A DNA stretch of 64,000 nt from Struthio camelus (GCF_040807025.1 NC_090944.1:120110738-120174737), one strand, 5' to 3'. Positions 50,899 through 63,135 are shown, counted from the first letter of the stretch. Notes: generated by a model from the sequence alone, not told the origin. Numbers and translations: made by a program.

Positions 50899-51680
50899 TT
50901 ACAGAATTGCTGAGATTGGAAGGGACCTGTGGAGATCTTCTAGTCCACCCCGCCCCTGCTCAGAGCAGAGCAGGGTCGGCTACAGCAGGTTGCTCAGGAC
51001 CTTGTCCAGGCAGCCTTTGAATTGCTCCAGGGATGGAGACTCAACAACCTCTCTGGGTAACCTGTTCCAGTGTTTGGCCATCCTCAGAGTAAAAATGTTT
51101 TTTCTTAAGTTGAAATCAAAATCCCTGTATTTTAATTTGTGTCAATTGCTTCTTGTTCCTTCACTGGATACCACTAAGAAAAATCTGGCCCCATCACCTC
51201 TGCCCACCCCGGTCAGATATTTACACGTTGATAAGATCCCTCTGACATTCTCTTCTCTAGGCTAAACAGTCTGAGCCTCTCCTCATATGAGAGATGCTCC
51301 AGTCCCTTAATCATCTTTGTGATCCTTTACTAGATTTGCTCAAGCATGTCCATGTCTCTCTTCTACTGACCAGACCAGAACTGGACACAGAACTCCAGAT
51401 GTGGTCTCACCAAGGCTGACTAGAGGGGAAGGATCACCTCCCTTGACCTACTGGAAGTGTTCTTCCTAATGCAGCCTAGGAGGCTGTGGCCGCCACCTTT
51501 GCTGCAAGGGCACGTTGCTGACTCATGTTCAACTTGTTGTCCACCAGAACCCCCAGGTTCTTCTCTGCAGAGGTGCTTTCCAGCTGGTTGGCCCTCAGCA
51601 TGTAGTGGTACATGGGATTACTCCTCTCCATGTACAGGACTCTGCATTTGCTTTGTTAAACTTCATGAGATTTGTGAGAG
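50899..51680 (-). mobile_element. CR1 LINE, 5'-truncated 3' end
   Basis: A textbook avian CR1 in antisense on the plus strand. It starts ACAGAATTGCTGAGATTGGA and AGGGACCTGTGGAGATCTTC, continues with CTCCAGGGATGGAGACTC and AACCTGTTCCAGTGTTTGGC, and then has the GAACTGGACACAGAACTCCA and GTGGTCTCACCAAGGCTGA blocks, up to AAACTTCATGAGATTTG near 51672. It therefore covers the 3' UTR and the last part of ORF2 and lacks endonuclease and most reverse-transcriptase sequence. The usual 8-bp terminal repeat (ATTCTATG) is reduced or absent. Plus-strand open frames of up to 136 codons overlapping its inner end (51457-51925) are antisense artefacts running beyond the element. Divergence from the remembered consensus is moderate, consistent with an insertion within avian history. 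Confidence 0.93.
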
Positions 51681-54600
51681 CTTCTCACATTTTGACACTT
51701 CCCTACTTGTGTGTGTATGCTTGGTGTGGTCAGCCCCATTTTGTTGATTACAGGATCTCTCCTGTCCCCATCACTCTGGACCATTTGTTTACTAACCCAG
51801 TTCGCTACTTCCTCACTTGTTTGTGGTTGGCATCTTCCGTGCCCCCCAACTCCTGCCACCCCAAACCGTGGAGCATAATGTACGTTATCAACATAGCCTG
51901 TTTGCAAGACTATTGTTTTTCTTAATGCCTCATAGAGACTGTATATTTTGCCTGGCATTTTTCAATAAGCCTTAGGGAAATGAGGCACCATCTGGTATTG
52001 CATTGTGCATAATATTTAGCTGTATGGTGGAACGGGGCCTCCTAAGTGCTTATTATAGTAATATTTCTCTTTTTCCCAAAGAAAAAATACATAGCATAGC
52101 CAGTTTGACTGCACAATTTTTGATATAGCTAAAATTGCATGATTAAGGGCCTGGCCTCTGCATCTTTTTCCCTAGATATTGGATCATTCTTCCTATTTTC
52201 CTTCAGCCTCTGTCTTTATGCAGTATATAATCCTTTTGGTGCAGCAAGGATCCTTTTAAAGCTTGCAATATGTCCACTTAAGTCTTCTGTGGCAAAATTT
52301 CCATACGGGTGAAGTTCTTCATAGTTGTATTTTAGCTACTATTGTTTACCTTTGAGTATTAAATCTATCTCCCGATGTATTAGAAAGGAAGTTTCTTGGT
52401 TGGCACAGTGCGTACAACTGCCCTTTTGTCTGAGACTGGTTACAGCGCGCAGTCTGGAAGAGAGGAAGAGAGCATGCTGTAAGTGTCTGAATGGTTGCGT
52501 CAGTGTTCCCTGCTCCTGATTTTTAGCTGTAAGAATTGCGGCTCCTCATAGCTTATACGGGACTCATAGAGGTGCTTATTTTTACTGCCTTGTTCACAAC
52601 TGCATTAGTTCTTTCACAAAGACTGCCCTCAGGGAACTCTCTGGCCCTTTTAGGGAGAGAAGAGCTGGGATGCTGAGAGGTATGGTGAGCAAGGGAGCTG
52701 TAGCATGGAGATGGGAGCCTTCAGCTCTTGCAGAGCTGGATTATGACTGTGTGGAGAGCAGCCAGCCGAACCTCCGCAGGGCGAGGGGAACTGTCCCCAA
52801 GGTCAGAGGGGATGTGCTGCATTTGCTGCTAGCTAGAAGATCACTGAATAAGTGACACACAGCCTAGCGGGAACAGCCTGTCCTGCAGTGACAGGGCGAG
52901 GGAAGGGGGGAGTTGTCTATAAACCCTCTTTATTCCTCTCAGACAGAACTATGAGATGTCGCTATTTAAGTTATTTTTTTTACTTTATATGCTGCTGAAA
53001 ACTGGAGGTGGGGAATGTGGTGAGGTTGGTTTAGAAGCATGTCAGTTGTCTTTGAGGAGTCCACTAAAGGGCTGTAATCCGTCCTTCTATTATAGGAGAA
53101 GGCCTAAGCATATCTGTTTTGCTGACTCAGGGTCCCAACACCAAGGCAAAATGTTTTTGGAGACTGTATGAATAATGACTGATTAGATTTTACTAGTCCC
53201 ATTCAGGTTGCCTCCTACCTATTGTACTTCATTTATATATGTTACGTTTTCACTATCAAAGATAAGTTTTGATAGAGAGGTGCTACTCAGTGCAGTAAAG
53301 ACCATTCCACTTAATTTGTAACTAGTATTGTCTGTCAAAGGCTTGTTTGTAAGAATGGTATAAAACCATTCAGTGGCCTTTGAGGAAACTACAGGAAAAA
53401 AATATGCAAAATAAAACTCCTGTAGGTGTGATCATAAGCAAGGAGCTTACTCTGCTTCTCTCCTCTCACTGCTGCAGAACTGGGGCTAGCTCAGAAGCAC
53501 TGAGAAAATGTTACAGAATTAGAGAAAAGGATTAATACACTGCTCTTCTTCAAAGCCTTCATGGAGCAATGCTAGAATAGGAGAGGTGCTAGTTGGGCTG
53601 GACAGATATGCTGATGACTAAACTGTGGGTCCTGCGATGAAGAGCAGGTAAAGGGCAGAGTGAGTGCATGCAGCAGAAGCATGTAGCTGAAGCTGCCCGC
53701 TGGCTGCGGGGCTCCTCTGCAGTTTGGGCTGCGAGCGAGGCCCACCCTTTGCCCCCATGTCACTGAGTGAGCACACAGGGCAGGGACGTGGTCTGGTATG
53801 AGGATCTGACACCGAGTACATGCTTTTAACCTTTTGAATTTCCATCTCAAATAAACAGAGCAAGCAACCGAGAGTGCAAATTATTTCATTACAGTTCTCG
53901 TCAGACTGAATCACTATCTAAATCACTCAGCTTTTTGGCGCCATTCCTATGTTATTTTCCTTGTTAGAGTTTGTCGCTGTCAAAAAGGACAGATTATTTA
54001 CTATCCTTGAGAGTGCAGCATTTAAAAAGAAGTTAACTGCATCAACATGTCCTGGCAAAGGAATTATTTACTGTACTATATATTTCATCCTTTGTAACTG
54101 TGAAATCTCAATGTAGATTTCTTCACTGTGCAAGTATTTTGATCCTTTGAGTCTTCACATATCCTGTGTTAGTTTACCTTATCACAGAAAAGATGCAAAG
54201 GCCGTTTACCGCATAGTTGCGGGTGTTGTAGAGTATATAGTTTGTGATTGCAGTGTGGTGTAGATATTGCCAAACTGACTTTAATCAAGTTTCCTGGTTA
54301 TAGGCTGTCCCTCAGAGCATAGGGCTGAGTGTGGAGTGACCTCCGAGGTTTTTACTCAGTTTCTCAGTTTCTTAGTTCTTAACCTGTGTTAAACTTTGCT
54401 GTGATAGTGAGACTGTAGCTAGTATTCACTGAATATGTATGTGGAGACTTAAATCTAAGGATGCCTAGATTTTCGAGGTTCCCAGAGATATATAAATACC
54501 TAAAGAAATATTTCCTGGGTGCCCCTGTAGATACTTATGGCATTATAAGTTTAAATGAATATATCAATATAGCCCTTAGAGCGCATAAGTTAACTCCCTC

Positions 54601-54904
54601 TGCAGACTCTTGATTTTGCTGCCATTTTTCCTGGAAATATTTTGTAAAATTGTTAAATTTTCACCAGATCATAAAGTGTAAGTTTTGCTAGCAGCGTCGA
54701 CTCCCATTAGCAGCCTGACTTTGTTACAGAGGTGATTAAGCTGTTACTAACACTAAGGCAATGAACCTAGGAAGGCTCAACTTTTATGTTTATATAGCCC
54801 CCTTCCTATTTGTCATTGAGGGGGGGATTACTGCAAAGGTAATAAGACTAACCTTCTCGTTTGTTTCATGCCATTTTTCTTGATATCAATTTAAGTATGG
54901 CAGA
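51681..54904. other. Gene-free unique DNA with two GC-rich patches
   Basis: Beyond the CR1 end I see no repeat. Patches at about 52.44-52.86 kb and 53.6-53.81 kb have more G, C and CpG than their surroundings, and the first carries a 61-codon plus-strand frame (52670-52855) with no recognisable motif. Neither patch has the CpG density of a promoter island by eye. They could be decayed regulatory DNA or simply local composition. Confidence 0.45.
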
Positions 54905-55165
54905 AGGACACTGGACTAGAAGGCAGGGCATCTGGGATATGCTCCTAGCTCTGTCAACAGCTATGCTTGGTAAACCAGACAAGTCATTATACCACTCCAT
55001 ACCCCATTTTTCCCAACCAGTAAAACCACTTTTGAAAAGTATTGAATTCTGTGACACTAAAGAGACCGGTGTTAAATGTATTTTGAAATGAGTGAGCAAA
55101 ACACACAAAAATCTGCACTGTAAAAGGCTTTGGAACGTGTTACACAGCATCTAGACAACATTATA
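54905..55165 (+). mobile_element. MIR-like tRNA-derived SINE relic
   Basis: The order of blocks matches an amniote MIR/CORE-type SINE in the plus orientation. A head reading GGACACTGGACTAGAAGGCA and GGGCATCTGGGATATGC is followed by CTAGCTCTGTCAACAGCTAT and GACAAGTCATTATACCACTC (family: GGGCAAGTCACTTAACCTCT). Then comes CCCATTTTTCCCAACCAGTA (family: CAGTTTCCCCATCTGTAAA), and finally a tail-like ACTGTAAAAGGCTTTGGAAC (family: GTAAAGCGCTTTGAGATC). These elements were dispersed before or early in amniote evolution and some copies have been kept as enhancers. The open frames on both strands here (up to 94 codons) are incidental. No pol III transcription is likely now. Confidence 0.7.
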
Positions 55166-55969
55166 TTTTCTCCTGTGACTTTTAAAGACTCTTACAGAAT
55201 TGTAATTTTCAACCTTTCCCCCTCCGCTTACTACCTCTCATTTTGAAATGAATTGTTGCTTTTGTCACCTTGGGACTGTCTTGCTGGCATACCAACAGAT
55301 GAATGCAGTGACCCCCTACAGTAGGATGTCTCAGCCGTGTCTAATGATCGGTGATAATGCTGAGTTTATCTGGAAGAAGCGTTCCCTTGTTCCAAGACCC
55401 CCCACTCTAAGGATGTCTGGAGTTGTTTTTGTAAATTATGTCACAGTGTTATACGGTCTTTCCTAGATATACAGTAAAGTTAAAGAAAATATCAATTATG
55501 TAAAAATTGGAAAATTGTCCACAGCGAGCGCACAGAACTACTTTGTAGAGCTACAAGGTATATGGTAGGAAATACAGACTGTTTGCAGAGCTTTGGAGCT
55601 CTTGATCCATCATCTTTTCTGATGACTGAATTTAATAGAATTGGAGTTGGATGGCAAAGAAATCAAAAGGGGAAGGCTTTGTCCAGGGCTAGTTGGCATT
55701 GATTTCATCAGTAGAGTATGTCTATATTAATGATATTTTTTGCCAGCTTCCTCTTTTCCTGTAAAAAGATTAATTTTTGGTAGAAGTGTATTTTGTTTTG
55801 TTTTGGTTTTTTTTTTCAAATTCAAAAGTTGAGACCAAAAAGGAAGAGATCATATAGCCTAGTTGACTGGGCATTTGTTTGGGAAATGTAACAATTTTTT
55901 CCACTCCCTGTTCCAATAGATAGTGGGTACAACTACATCTCTGAGAATGCATTCACTCCCCAGCACCGT

Positions 55970-56215
55970 ACATCATGGTGGTTATGGCAGTCTTGTAGGA
56001 GCTGGTGTTTGGGTTCAAATCCCATCAGCTGAAAAGAGGATTTGAATTTGAATCTGCATCATTCTGGCCAAACATAACAATTTTTGAGTCCTCCGAGCAC
56101 TGCTTCTTCCTTCCCTCCTTCAGTCATTTGTCTGTTCGTCTGTCCTTCGTTCTTTCTTTCTTTCTAAACTCTGGTTAAAATCATTTGACAAATAAGGGTC
56201 AGAATTCACAAGTGC
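55970..56215 (+). mobile_element. tRNA-derived SINE relic with pol III boxes
   Basis: A head with a degenerate A box (TGGTGGTTATGG, 55976-55987) is followed 24 bp later by a near-perfect B box, GGTTCAAATCC (56012-56022), the spacing expected of a tRNA-like promoter. It continues with GATTTGAATTTGAATCTGC and CATTCTGGCCAAACATAAC, then a pyrimidine-rich part (CTTCCTTCCCTCCTTCAG) and a (TTTC)n run. The body from 56049 onward recurs at 57164-57304. The head resembles that of old amniote SINEs with TAGTGGTTAGGGCA and GGTTCAAATCCC. It is not a functional tRNA gene: no clover-leaf can be drawn after the B box. The family is not certain. Confidence 0.55.
56104..56166 (+). repeat. Pyrimidine-rich / (CTTT)n tract
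   Basis: A nearly uninterrupted pyrimidine stretch with TTCC, TGTC and TTTC units, ending in a short (TTTC)n array at about 56151-56164. It lies inside the SINE body and probably grew from its C/T-rich segment. The second copy of this body has instead a T-run at the equivalent place (57247-57258), showing independent expansion. Confidence 0.75.
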
Positions 56216-57163
56216 ATTTTTTTCAGGGAATAAACCACTGAAAAAAAACAATAATTGAAATTTCAAGTTCTTTTAGGATTAATAGGACACAGATGATATA
56301 AATTTAGGATCAGCAGTGACAGCTATAAAAGGAAAGGGAAGGTAATAAATGCTGTCTCCATAATCTTGGGGATCAAAATGGTTATGGCCGTGTTTTGCAG
56401 AAGACAAGGACAAACAGACCTTTAACTTACCATATGCTTGTGGTGCAGCAGATGTTGGCTCTAAACAGCCCACTCATGTCTGTTTCTCTAACACTTTTTA
56501 TACCACTGGCAAAACGTAATGTCATGGCTGGGCTGTTTGGTGCACTTATCACAGCAAAGTCGGGGAGAGCTGTCAGGAGTACCGTGTGATTCGTATTCAG
56601 GGAGTTTATTTTCAGTGTTGTAGCTTCTCATCCTGAACTGACATTATATACCACGGTTGTCACTACTGGTGTTAGAAAGTTATACCAGCATTAGCAGCAG
56701 CTGCAGCATTTTCTGGATGAGAAAACCTCCATGTTTACCTTTTAGTAAGTGAATGCCAGCAAGTCCATACTCTTGGCATTCAGGCCTGCTCATGTGTTGG
56801 CAGTGGTGTCCTGCATGCTACTGAAAACACACTGTAAGTAAATGAACAACGGAGGAGGGCTGAAATATTTGAGAGCAGGTAAACAACAGCAGGTCACTGC
56901 TTTTATTTCTCAAATATGCAAGGAATCCACTGAGATGGCTTACAAAGCTGCATTTATTTAAAAAAAAAAAAGAGGAGACTGTGGAGAAAGCCTAGATAGT
57001 TGAAGTTTAGTGACATTAGGGATCATTAGTGTTATTTAGCTGCTCTTTTTTAGGGAATAAAGAGGAGAAGGTTTTAGAAAGTGGATTCTGGCACCTGTCA
57101 AAAGCCAAAGGAAACAAAACTACCTGCCTGAACAGGCAGCAGGTTTTTTTCTGTAACTGAATC

Positions 57164-57304
57164 TGAATCTACTTCATTCCAGCCAAACATCACAGTTTTT
57201 GAGGCCTACCAGCACCTCTACCTCCTTCCCTCCTTCAGTTATTTGTCTTTTTTTTTTTCCTGTTATTGAAATCATTTGATAAATGAGAATCGAAATTCAC
57301 AGTT
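57164..57304 (+). mobile_element. Second copy of the 56-kb SINE body, headless
   Basis: TGAATCTACTTCATTCCAGC, CCAAACATCACAGTTTTTGA, CCTCCTTCCCTCCTTCAG, TTATTTGTC, GAAATCATTTGATAAATGAG and GAAATTCACAG align in order with 56049-56212, with mismatches and indels throughout. The tRNA-like head found before the first copy is absent here. Either this is an independent 5'-shortened insertion of the same family, or the two arose by an old local duplication. Sequence between them is not duplicated as far as I can see. Confidence 0.65.
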
Positions 57305-60300
57305 ACCTCTTGGTGCCTTTGATATATAGAGTTTCAAAAATGATTTGATTGGGAAGGAATAACAAAATGCGCATTTACAAGTTGCTGCCTGCGGGAGTTC
57401 AGTGAGGCAGAGTGGAGGTGAAGAAGGACCTGTTCACAGCTTGATAAACCTCCGTATGCCCTGAGAAGAAAACTTAGGGAATGTGGTAAAGAATGTGGAG
57501 ACATGAATAATGGAAAAAATGTGTACTTGAGCTGAAGTCTGCACCTAAGGCACCTGCAGGTGCTCCTGCTGGACAATGGTTATTGTTTATGCCATGAGAG
57601 ATCTCTCTAACTGATATACTTAATAAAGTCTTTTTAACTTGCTCTTCTTCAGGAGGATGTGTGAGAGAAAGAGCATAGTGTATTGACTTCCACTGAGACA
57701 TTACAGAATTCATCTTTGTTAAATAGATTTCAGATAAGGTTGTCTAGATCTGAATTAAAGGGTATGTTGATCTGCAAAATGTGAGTGAACGAATTTCTTA
57801 GATATGCCCTACTCCTTAAATATTCCTAGCTTGCTTCTCAGTTAATGTATGCCAAACATGTATGTCAAGGTTAAAAGAGAAATCTTGGTATGAAAGTTAT
57901 ACTGAAATTGATTTCTAATATATAACTAGCCCAGCAAAAAGGAATAATTTCCTATGAATATTTTGTCCTTTAAATATATAAATATTTTTTTGAATCCAGT
58001 CTTCCTCTGAATAATCTATCACCAAGAGTTTGCTATTAAGCAGAATTTCAGAGAGTCATGGTCAGGGGCCTCTTTCCTTTGTCCAGACCATCTCAGAACA
58101 TGCCATTTCTTTTGCATTTGTTTTTCTCTTTACCTGGAGAAGTTTTCTCAGCTGCTTACTAGTGTAACTGTGAGGTTGCTTCTGTGTGCAGTTTGTGCTT
58201 TAGAAAGGGTTATAAGAAAAAAAATAATAATTCCTAAATGGTTTGAATGCTATAGTCTGATGTTAGCAGTTCCTTCTGTTCACGTACTTGGAGTTGGGAG
58301 AAGTGTGCCTTTTTTGGTAGACCATATGTTTAGTAAGTAAATGACCTTAATCTCTTGATTTGTAGAATATCGTTCAGGCTTGTGAACAGTTTGTGACTCG
58401 TGAGCTGTTTGAAGTTTTCTCTTCTGAGTTTGACTGCTGGTAAACACATTGCTGAAGGGCTACTTACAATATCAGACCTCTCTTACAAAATGCCACATGT
58501 GTGGCAGCAGTCACTGAACAATGGTGCACTCAGACATGCACTTCTCCATCTGAAGTGGTACTGTGATGTTGGCCAAGGTTGCTTACAACATTCTACTGTG
58601 TGCTCTTTTTGATTCATTTAATGAGATATAAAAATAATTCATGCTTGCAACAAGCACGAGCAGCTATGAGATACTGTGTTAACATATGCCCCACAATGTG
58701 GTTGCGTAGCACAAGCGGGTTTGCGTATGTTTAGTTCTCTGGGGACTCCTTGCTGAGTCTAATAGGTTTGATGTTATGGGTGCCAAGAAACAGACACTGT
58801 GTCCCTATTCTTTTGCATATTTTATATGATAACATAGTCACTTTACCAGTGCAAATAAAACATCCTTATGAGCAAGAGAACACCCTTACAGATTTTTGAA
58901 GTCTACAAATTTTATTCTGATGCTAGTAATTCCCATACATATTACTTTGATTTAGTGGCTGAAAACTTCTTCTCTTATGGATTTTATCCCATTGAAAATA
59001 TTCAAATTTTTTTCTGAAAAAATGATTGAAATTGTTTGCAAGTGGTGAACATACATCAGAGGACAATATGCCTTTACTTGCTCCATAAGGAGAAAGCAGG
59101 TGTTACATTTTATTATAGTCTAGTGGAAAGACGATTAGTTTTGGACAAAAACTATATTCCTTCAGGGAAGAGTGAATAGTAGGGAAAATGGTCCACAGGA
59201 ATTAATATAAGCCAGGATATGCAAAGATGCTTGTCATGAAAATATTAGATTGTTCAGAACTTTTCTTACAAGATCATTTCTGCCTTTCTTACAGATAATC
59301 TAATTTTTCAAGAATGCTCATGGCATTACTATCAAAATCATAACCCTAGAACAAAAATACTAACAAGAAAATCAAACTTACTTTGATGAAATATTTGTCA
59401 GAGGGTGAATGGATAGATTGATTAGATATCCATTGCACGTCTACTTTAATCTTGAGAGTTCATGCATGATGCACAAAGGTGATTAGATATTTCCCTTTAT
59501 TTTATACATGAAAATATCTCAAATTTTCTGAAAGAACTATGTTGAAAATTCAATGACTGAAAGCTGTGTAATATTGTTTTGAAAATAGGCGTTTGGAAAG
59601 GGAGACTGCTTAATTAGATGCAAGTTATTAAAAACTTTAGCTTTCTAAAAAGCAGGCTGAAAGGCTAAAGAACTTCCACCATCTCTTCTTAAAGTGAGTT
59701 TCCAGCTGCAGATTATGGTATATTTTCACCCATTTTTAGTATTCACAGTTGCAGAGATTATTGCTAGATAAACTTTTCTTTCCCGGGGTTTTCAAAAGCT
59801 CTCCAGAGTTCCCCTGATGTTCCAAGAGCAGTACTGCAGAAATCTACAAATCCAACTGTTTCAGATTGGAACTGTTGAATGCTAAAAAGCTATTCTAAAA
59901 AAGCTGAAAAACCCTTTTACATTATAAATGATCCTGCACACTACTTTGGAACTCAATCTGGGACCATAAAACTGAAATATCAGCCTTATCTGTATAGCCA
60001 TTGTAAGGTAATTATCTGGTAATAAACAAACAAAGAAAAAAAACAGAATAAATATCTAGGGATATTTAGTTACCCCTCAAGATTAGGAGGTGTTCAACTG
60101 CAGGAATCGCACAACCTTTTCAGTTGCGATTCACTGGGATGTGCAGTTTCCTTTTGTTTTTGTTATGAAAAGTGTCATTCTTTTTAAAATCAAGGCAATG
60201 ATAATTCAGTATCCCTACGTATCATTCACTTTCATCTTGAGTCTATAAGCTTTGCATGGTTTTAACAAAAAACATGTTTATTAAAACTGACCTTTGGTTT

Positions 60301-62336
60301 GCTAGAAAGTTCAAGTACCGTTATGGGCTGAATTTCAATCATATAGAGGAATATTAAGATAAGAGTTTCTCTGGCTACAATTTCCCATTATAACTGTGTC
60401 ACACCACCAGAGGATTATGCTCAGTTCAATGTAAGTGGCAAGTTTATGTTGTGAAATAATTTCTGCACATCTTTTATTTTTTGGTATCTTTTTAATTATT
60501 AAGAAAATAAGGTTTAGATTGTCTCTGAATAATAAAACCTATCACAGTCAAGAAAAATCTTGACAATGAATCTTTGAGTAAGAAGAATAAATTTGGGTGG
60601 AGCTTTAGACATACCTGCTCTTGAGTTTGTCTGTATTCTTACAGTGAACTGGATAGAATGGTATGGCATGTCTTCATGTCACAGGTTATCATTATATAAA
60701 AATACCAAAGCTAATTTTGAATGATGAGGCTGGGGTACTAGAAGCAATTTAGTTGTGTTGCTGGTACTTTCCTACTGGACTAACTTACTGTATTTCTTTT
60801 TTGCTCATGTAACATGGGTATATTCATAAGGTATTCAGTGTTGCAACTTATAGATTGCATGCAAATTGATATGATTTTTTTTTCTGAAGGCCAGGTTATT
60901 TTCTTCTATTTATCCCTCTTCTCTCATCTTTTTCTTTTAAGCTGTCAACAGGAGCTTTTTAATAATGGGGAAGATGGAACAAATAGTAATCTTTCAAGTC
61001 TCCTGAGAATAAAATTGTAGTTGAGCTACTCAAGGAGCTAAAAGAGAAGTCCAATACCAGTTAATTCCAATTGCCTTAACATTTAACACAGTGCCTATGT
61101 ACAGTAGGTGGTGTACGGTTGTTTGTATTACAGCGTTAGAGGCAGCAACACTGTGTCAAGTAGAAAATAGGATAAGGGAAGGTAAATGCATTATTTCTTA
61201 TGCCTGCTTACAATTTCATCATACATGGCATGTTGCCTTTCCTGACACTGAATGTCTTTGAAATGTGAATAATCCACTAACATCCATTTGTCAGCCATTG
61301 TTTGAGACATCTCCTTTACAGGACTGTCGTTTTAAAAGACAGTCAGGTCTGGAATTTGTTCAGCTGATATTATTCTTGCCTTTGAGTGCTGTTTCCTCAT
61401 CTCTGCTGTGCTCCGAACTGTTTGGAGCCTCATGACTGGCTAGTTAATGTTTATGAGGTTGGAGAAACAACATTGTAAATAACTTAGTCTGGTGATATTG
61501 AAAAGTCTGTAGTAGAAAACATTTTAGGAAAGGGTAGCAATTGTAAAAATTATTTTTGCAGCTTAAATAGTTCTATATATTCTTTTAAAGAGATTGTTTT
61601 AAAATGACTCAATTCCTTTTTCTTTTTTTTAATTCATACACATTTGTTTGATTCTTGTTCCTCTACATGATAAACACTTTTTTTTTTCCTGAGCTGAAGG
61701 AGCAGGAATGGTATTTAGGGATTCAGTTCTTTATTTTCAACAGCTTCTGAATAATGATCAAGATTTGTGTGCTTGGAGCAGATACTTACCCAGCTTACAT
61801 TGTCATAGCACTGAACAATGCTTCAGCTGAGCAATGAAGATGGTTAGAACAAAGTAAATAGAGCCCCAAAGTTCTGATTGAGGGAGGTGCATTTGCACAA
61901 ATAGGTGAGCAATGCTGTAGGGCACTGGCGCTAATAGTGAGCCACCTCTGTATTAAGGCTGCTTAATAACCTCATAAATGTTACCTAAGATAGAGGAGGA
62001 TGTGATAAGAGAGGCCACGGAGGTCACTACTATATGACTGCGTATAAACATGGTAAAAAGTGGGAAGAGGAAAGACAGACATTTTCTGAAGCTGAGTAAC
62101 CCATACAATTCAGTCTGGATTCTAGAAGAAAGAGCACGTCCTTCCTGTTGGATCCTTTTCCGTGAACACCACCTACAAATGTTGGACTATATCTTTGGCC
62201 TGAGACTATGAGGCTTCTAGAGTCACATAAGATGACATAAACCTGGCTCAGGGCCTTAGATCAGTTTCCAGGGTTTATCTCTATGCCTATATTTCTATAA
62301 ACCTTTATCTATTTTGCATTGTATTAATGTTATTTG
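57305..62336. other. Gene-free AT-rich unique DNA
   Basis: No open frame over 80 codons is supportable and no mobile element was recognised. The sequence is AT-rich with many stops on both strands. A short direct repeat of GATTAGATAT occurs at about 59419 and 59480. Otherwise I see nothing. Confidence 0.55.
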
Positions 62337-62371
62337 CTTTAACTCAGGTTTTGATCTAGCTTGAGTTAAAG
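62337..62371. repeat. Inverted repeat, 10-bp stem, 15-nt loop
   Basis: CTTTAACTCA (62337-62346) and TGAGTTAAAG (62362-62371) are perfectly complementary. The TTAACTC word at each end could be a small MITE remnant or chance in AT-rich DNA. Confidence 0.75.
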
Positions 62372-62809
62372 AAGATTTTGAGGTAAATGGACAAACATAA
62401 ATGTAAGCTGCCTTTGGGGAACAGTGATCCTTACAGCTGAGACTTCTGAACATCTGTTCAGTGAGTGTCCACTACTCTAGGACTTGCTCCAATGTATTCA
62501 TAGTAGCTGATAAAACAGATGTTATTTGTGCTTAGTTGTTCAGGCTTGCTTAGGAGACAGTAGCATGGGGGTCTATAGTCTGAGGGCAATCTATAGGGTA
62601 GTCTGAAGGTAGTGCCCTCTGCTCTGCAGTGGTGATAATGCATCTGGAACAGTGCGTCCTCCTTAAGCTTACAGTACAAGAAAAATAATGATAAATCAGA
62701 GGAAACTCTAAGGCAAAGCCAGTTAAGATGGGCAGCGGATCACATTACAAATGGGGAAAGGCTAAGGGGGCTTTTGAGGGAAGATAGGAACTTTCTGAGG
62801 TGAGCTACA

Positions 62810-62844
62810 CCCCCTTTCCCTTCCCTTTTCCCTCCCGCCCCCCC
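62810..62844 (-). other. Putative G-quadruplex motif
   Basis: On the minus strand this tract has six separated G runs: G7, G3, G3, G3, G3 and G5, with spacers of 1 to 4 bases (C, A, AAAA, AA, AAA). That satisfies the standard four-run G3+ / short-loop pattern with runs to spare. The tract lies immediately upstream of the 5' end of a truncated CR1. No promoter or gene is adjacent. Folding is predicted from sequence only. Confidence 0.75.
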
Positions 62845-62857
62845 AAAAAGAGCAAGG

Positions 62858-63102
62858 GTCAGAAGTTGCAACAAGAGAAATTCCGATTTTACATAACGAA
62901 ACAAAAAAATTCTCCATGAGTGGTTCAACACTGGAACAGGTTGCCCAGAGAAGTTGTGGGATCTCCCTCCTTGGAGATTTTCCAGACTTGACTGGAGAAG
63001 GCCATGAGCCACCACTTGGAAGTCAACCGTGTTTGAGGCATGGGGTTCCTCTAGGTGACCTGGTCCTGGCCAGTCTGGATGACTTTATCATTTTCTATGA
63101 TG
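62858..63102 (+). mobile_element. CR1 LINE 3' end, plus strand
   Basis: CAGAAGTTGCAACAAGAGAA and ATTCCGATTTTACATAACGA lead into GTGGTTCAACACTGGAACAG, GTTGCCCAGAGAAGTTGTGG, GATCTCCCTCCTTGGAGATT and CTTGACTGGAGAAGGCCATG, ending near TTTTCTATGATG. This is the conserved 3' end of avian CR1 in sense orientation, covering the end of ORF2 and the 3' UTR. The final part is shortened or rearranged compared with the usual TTGGACTAGATGACC stretch, and only one terminal CTATGAT remains. The open frame 62916-63113 lies within it and is not a gene. Confidence 0.9.
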
Positions 63103-63135
63103 ACCAGCCTTAACTAGCAAATCTTCTCAGCAGGT

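Noticed and set aside
51457..51958. Overlapping plus- and minus-strand open frames, up to 136 codons
   Set aside because: The plus-strand frames begin inside the CR1, antisense to it, and run past its inner end; the minus-strand frame (51656-51958) only touches that end. None has recognisable protein similarity.
56012..56022. Possible tRNA gene from the B box
   Set aside because: No acceptor stem or clover-leaf can be formed around it; the context is a SINE head.
62337..62371. Inverted repeat as a MITE
   Set aside because: Only 10-bp arms, no target-site duplication and no family signature; kept as a plain inverted repeat.
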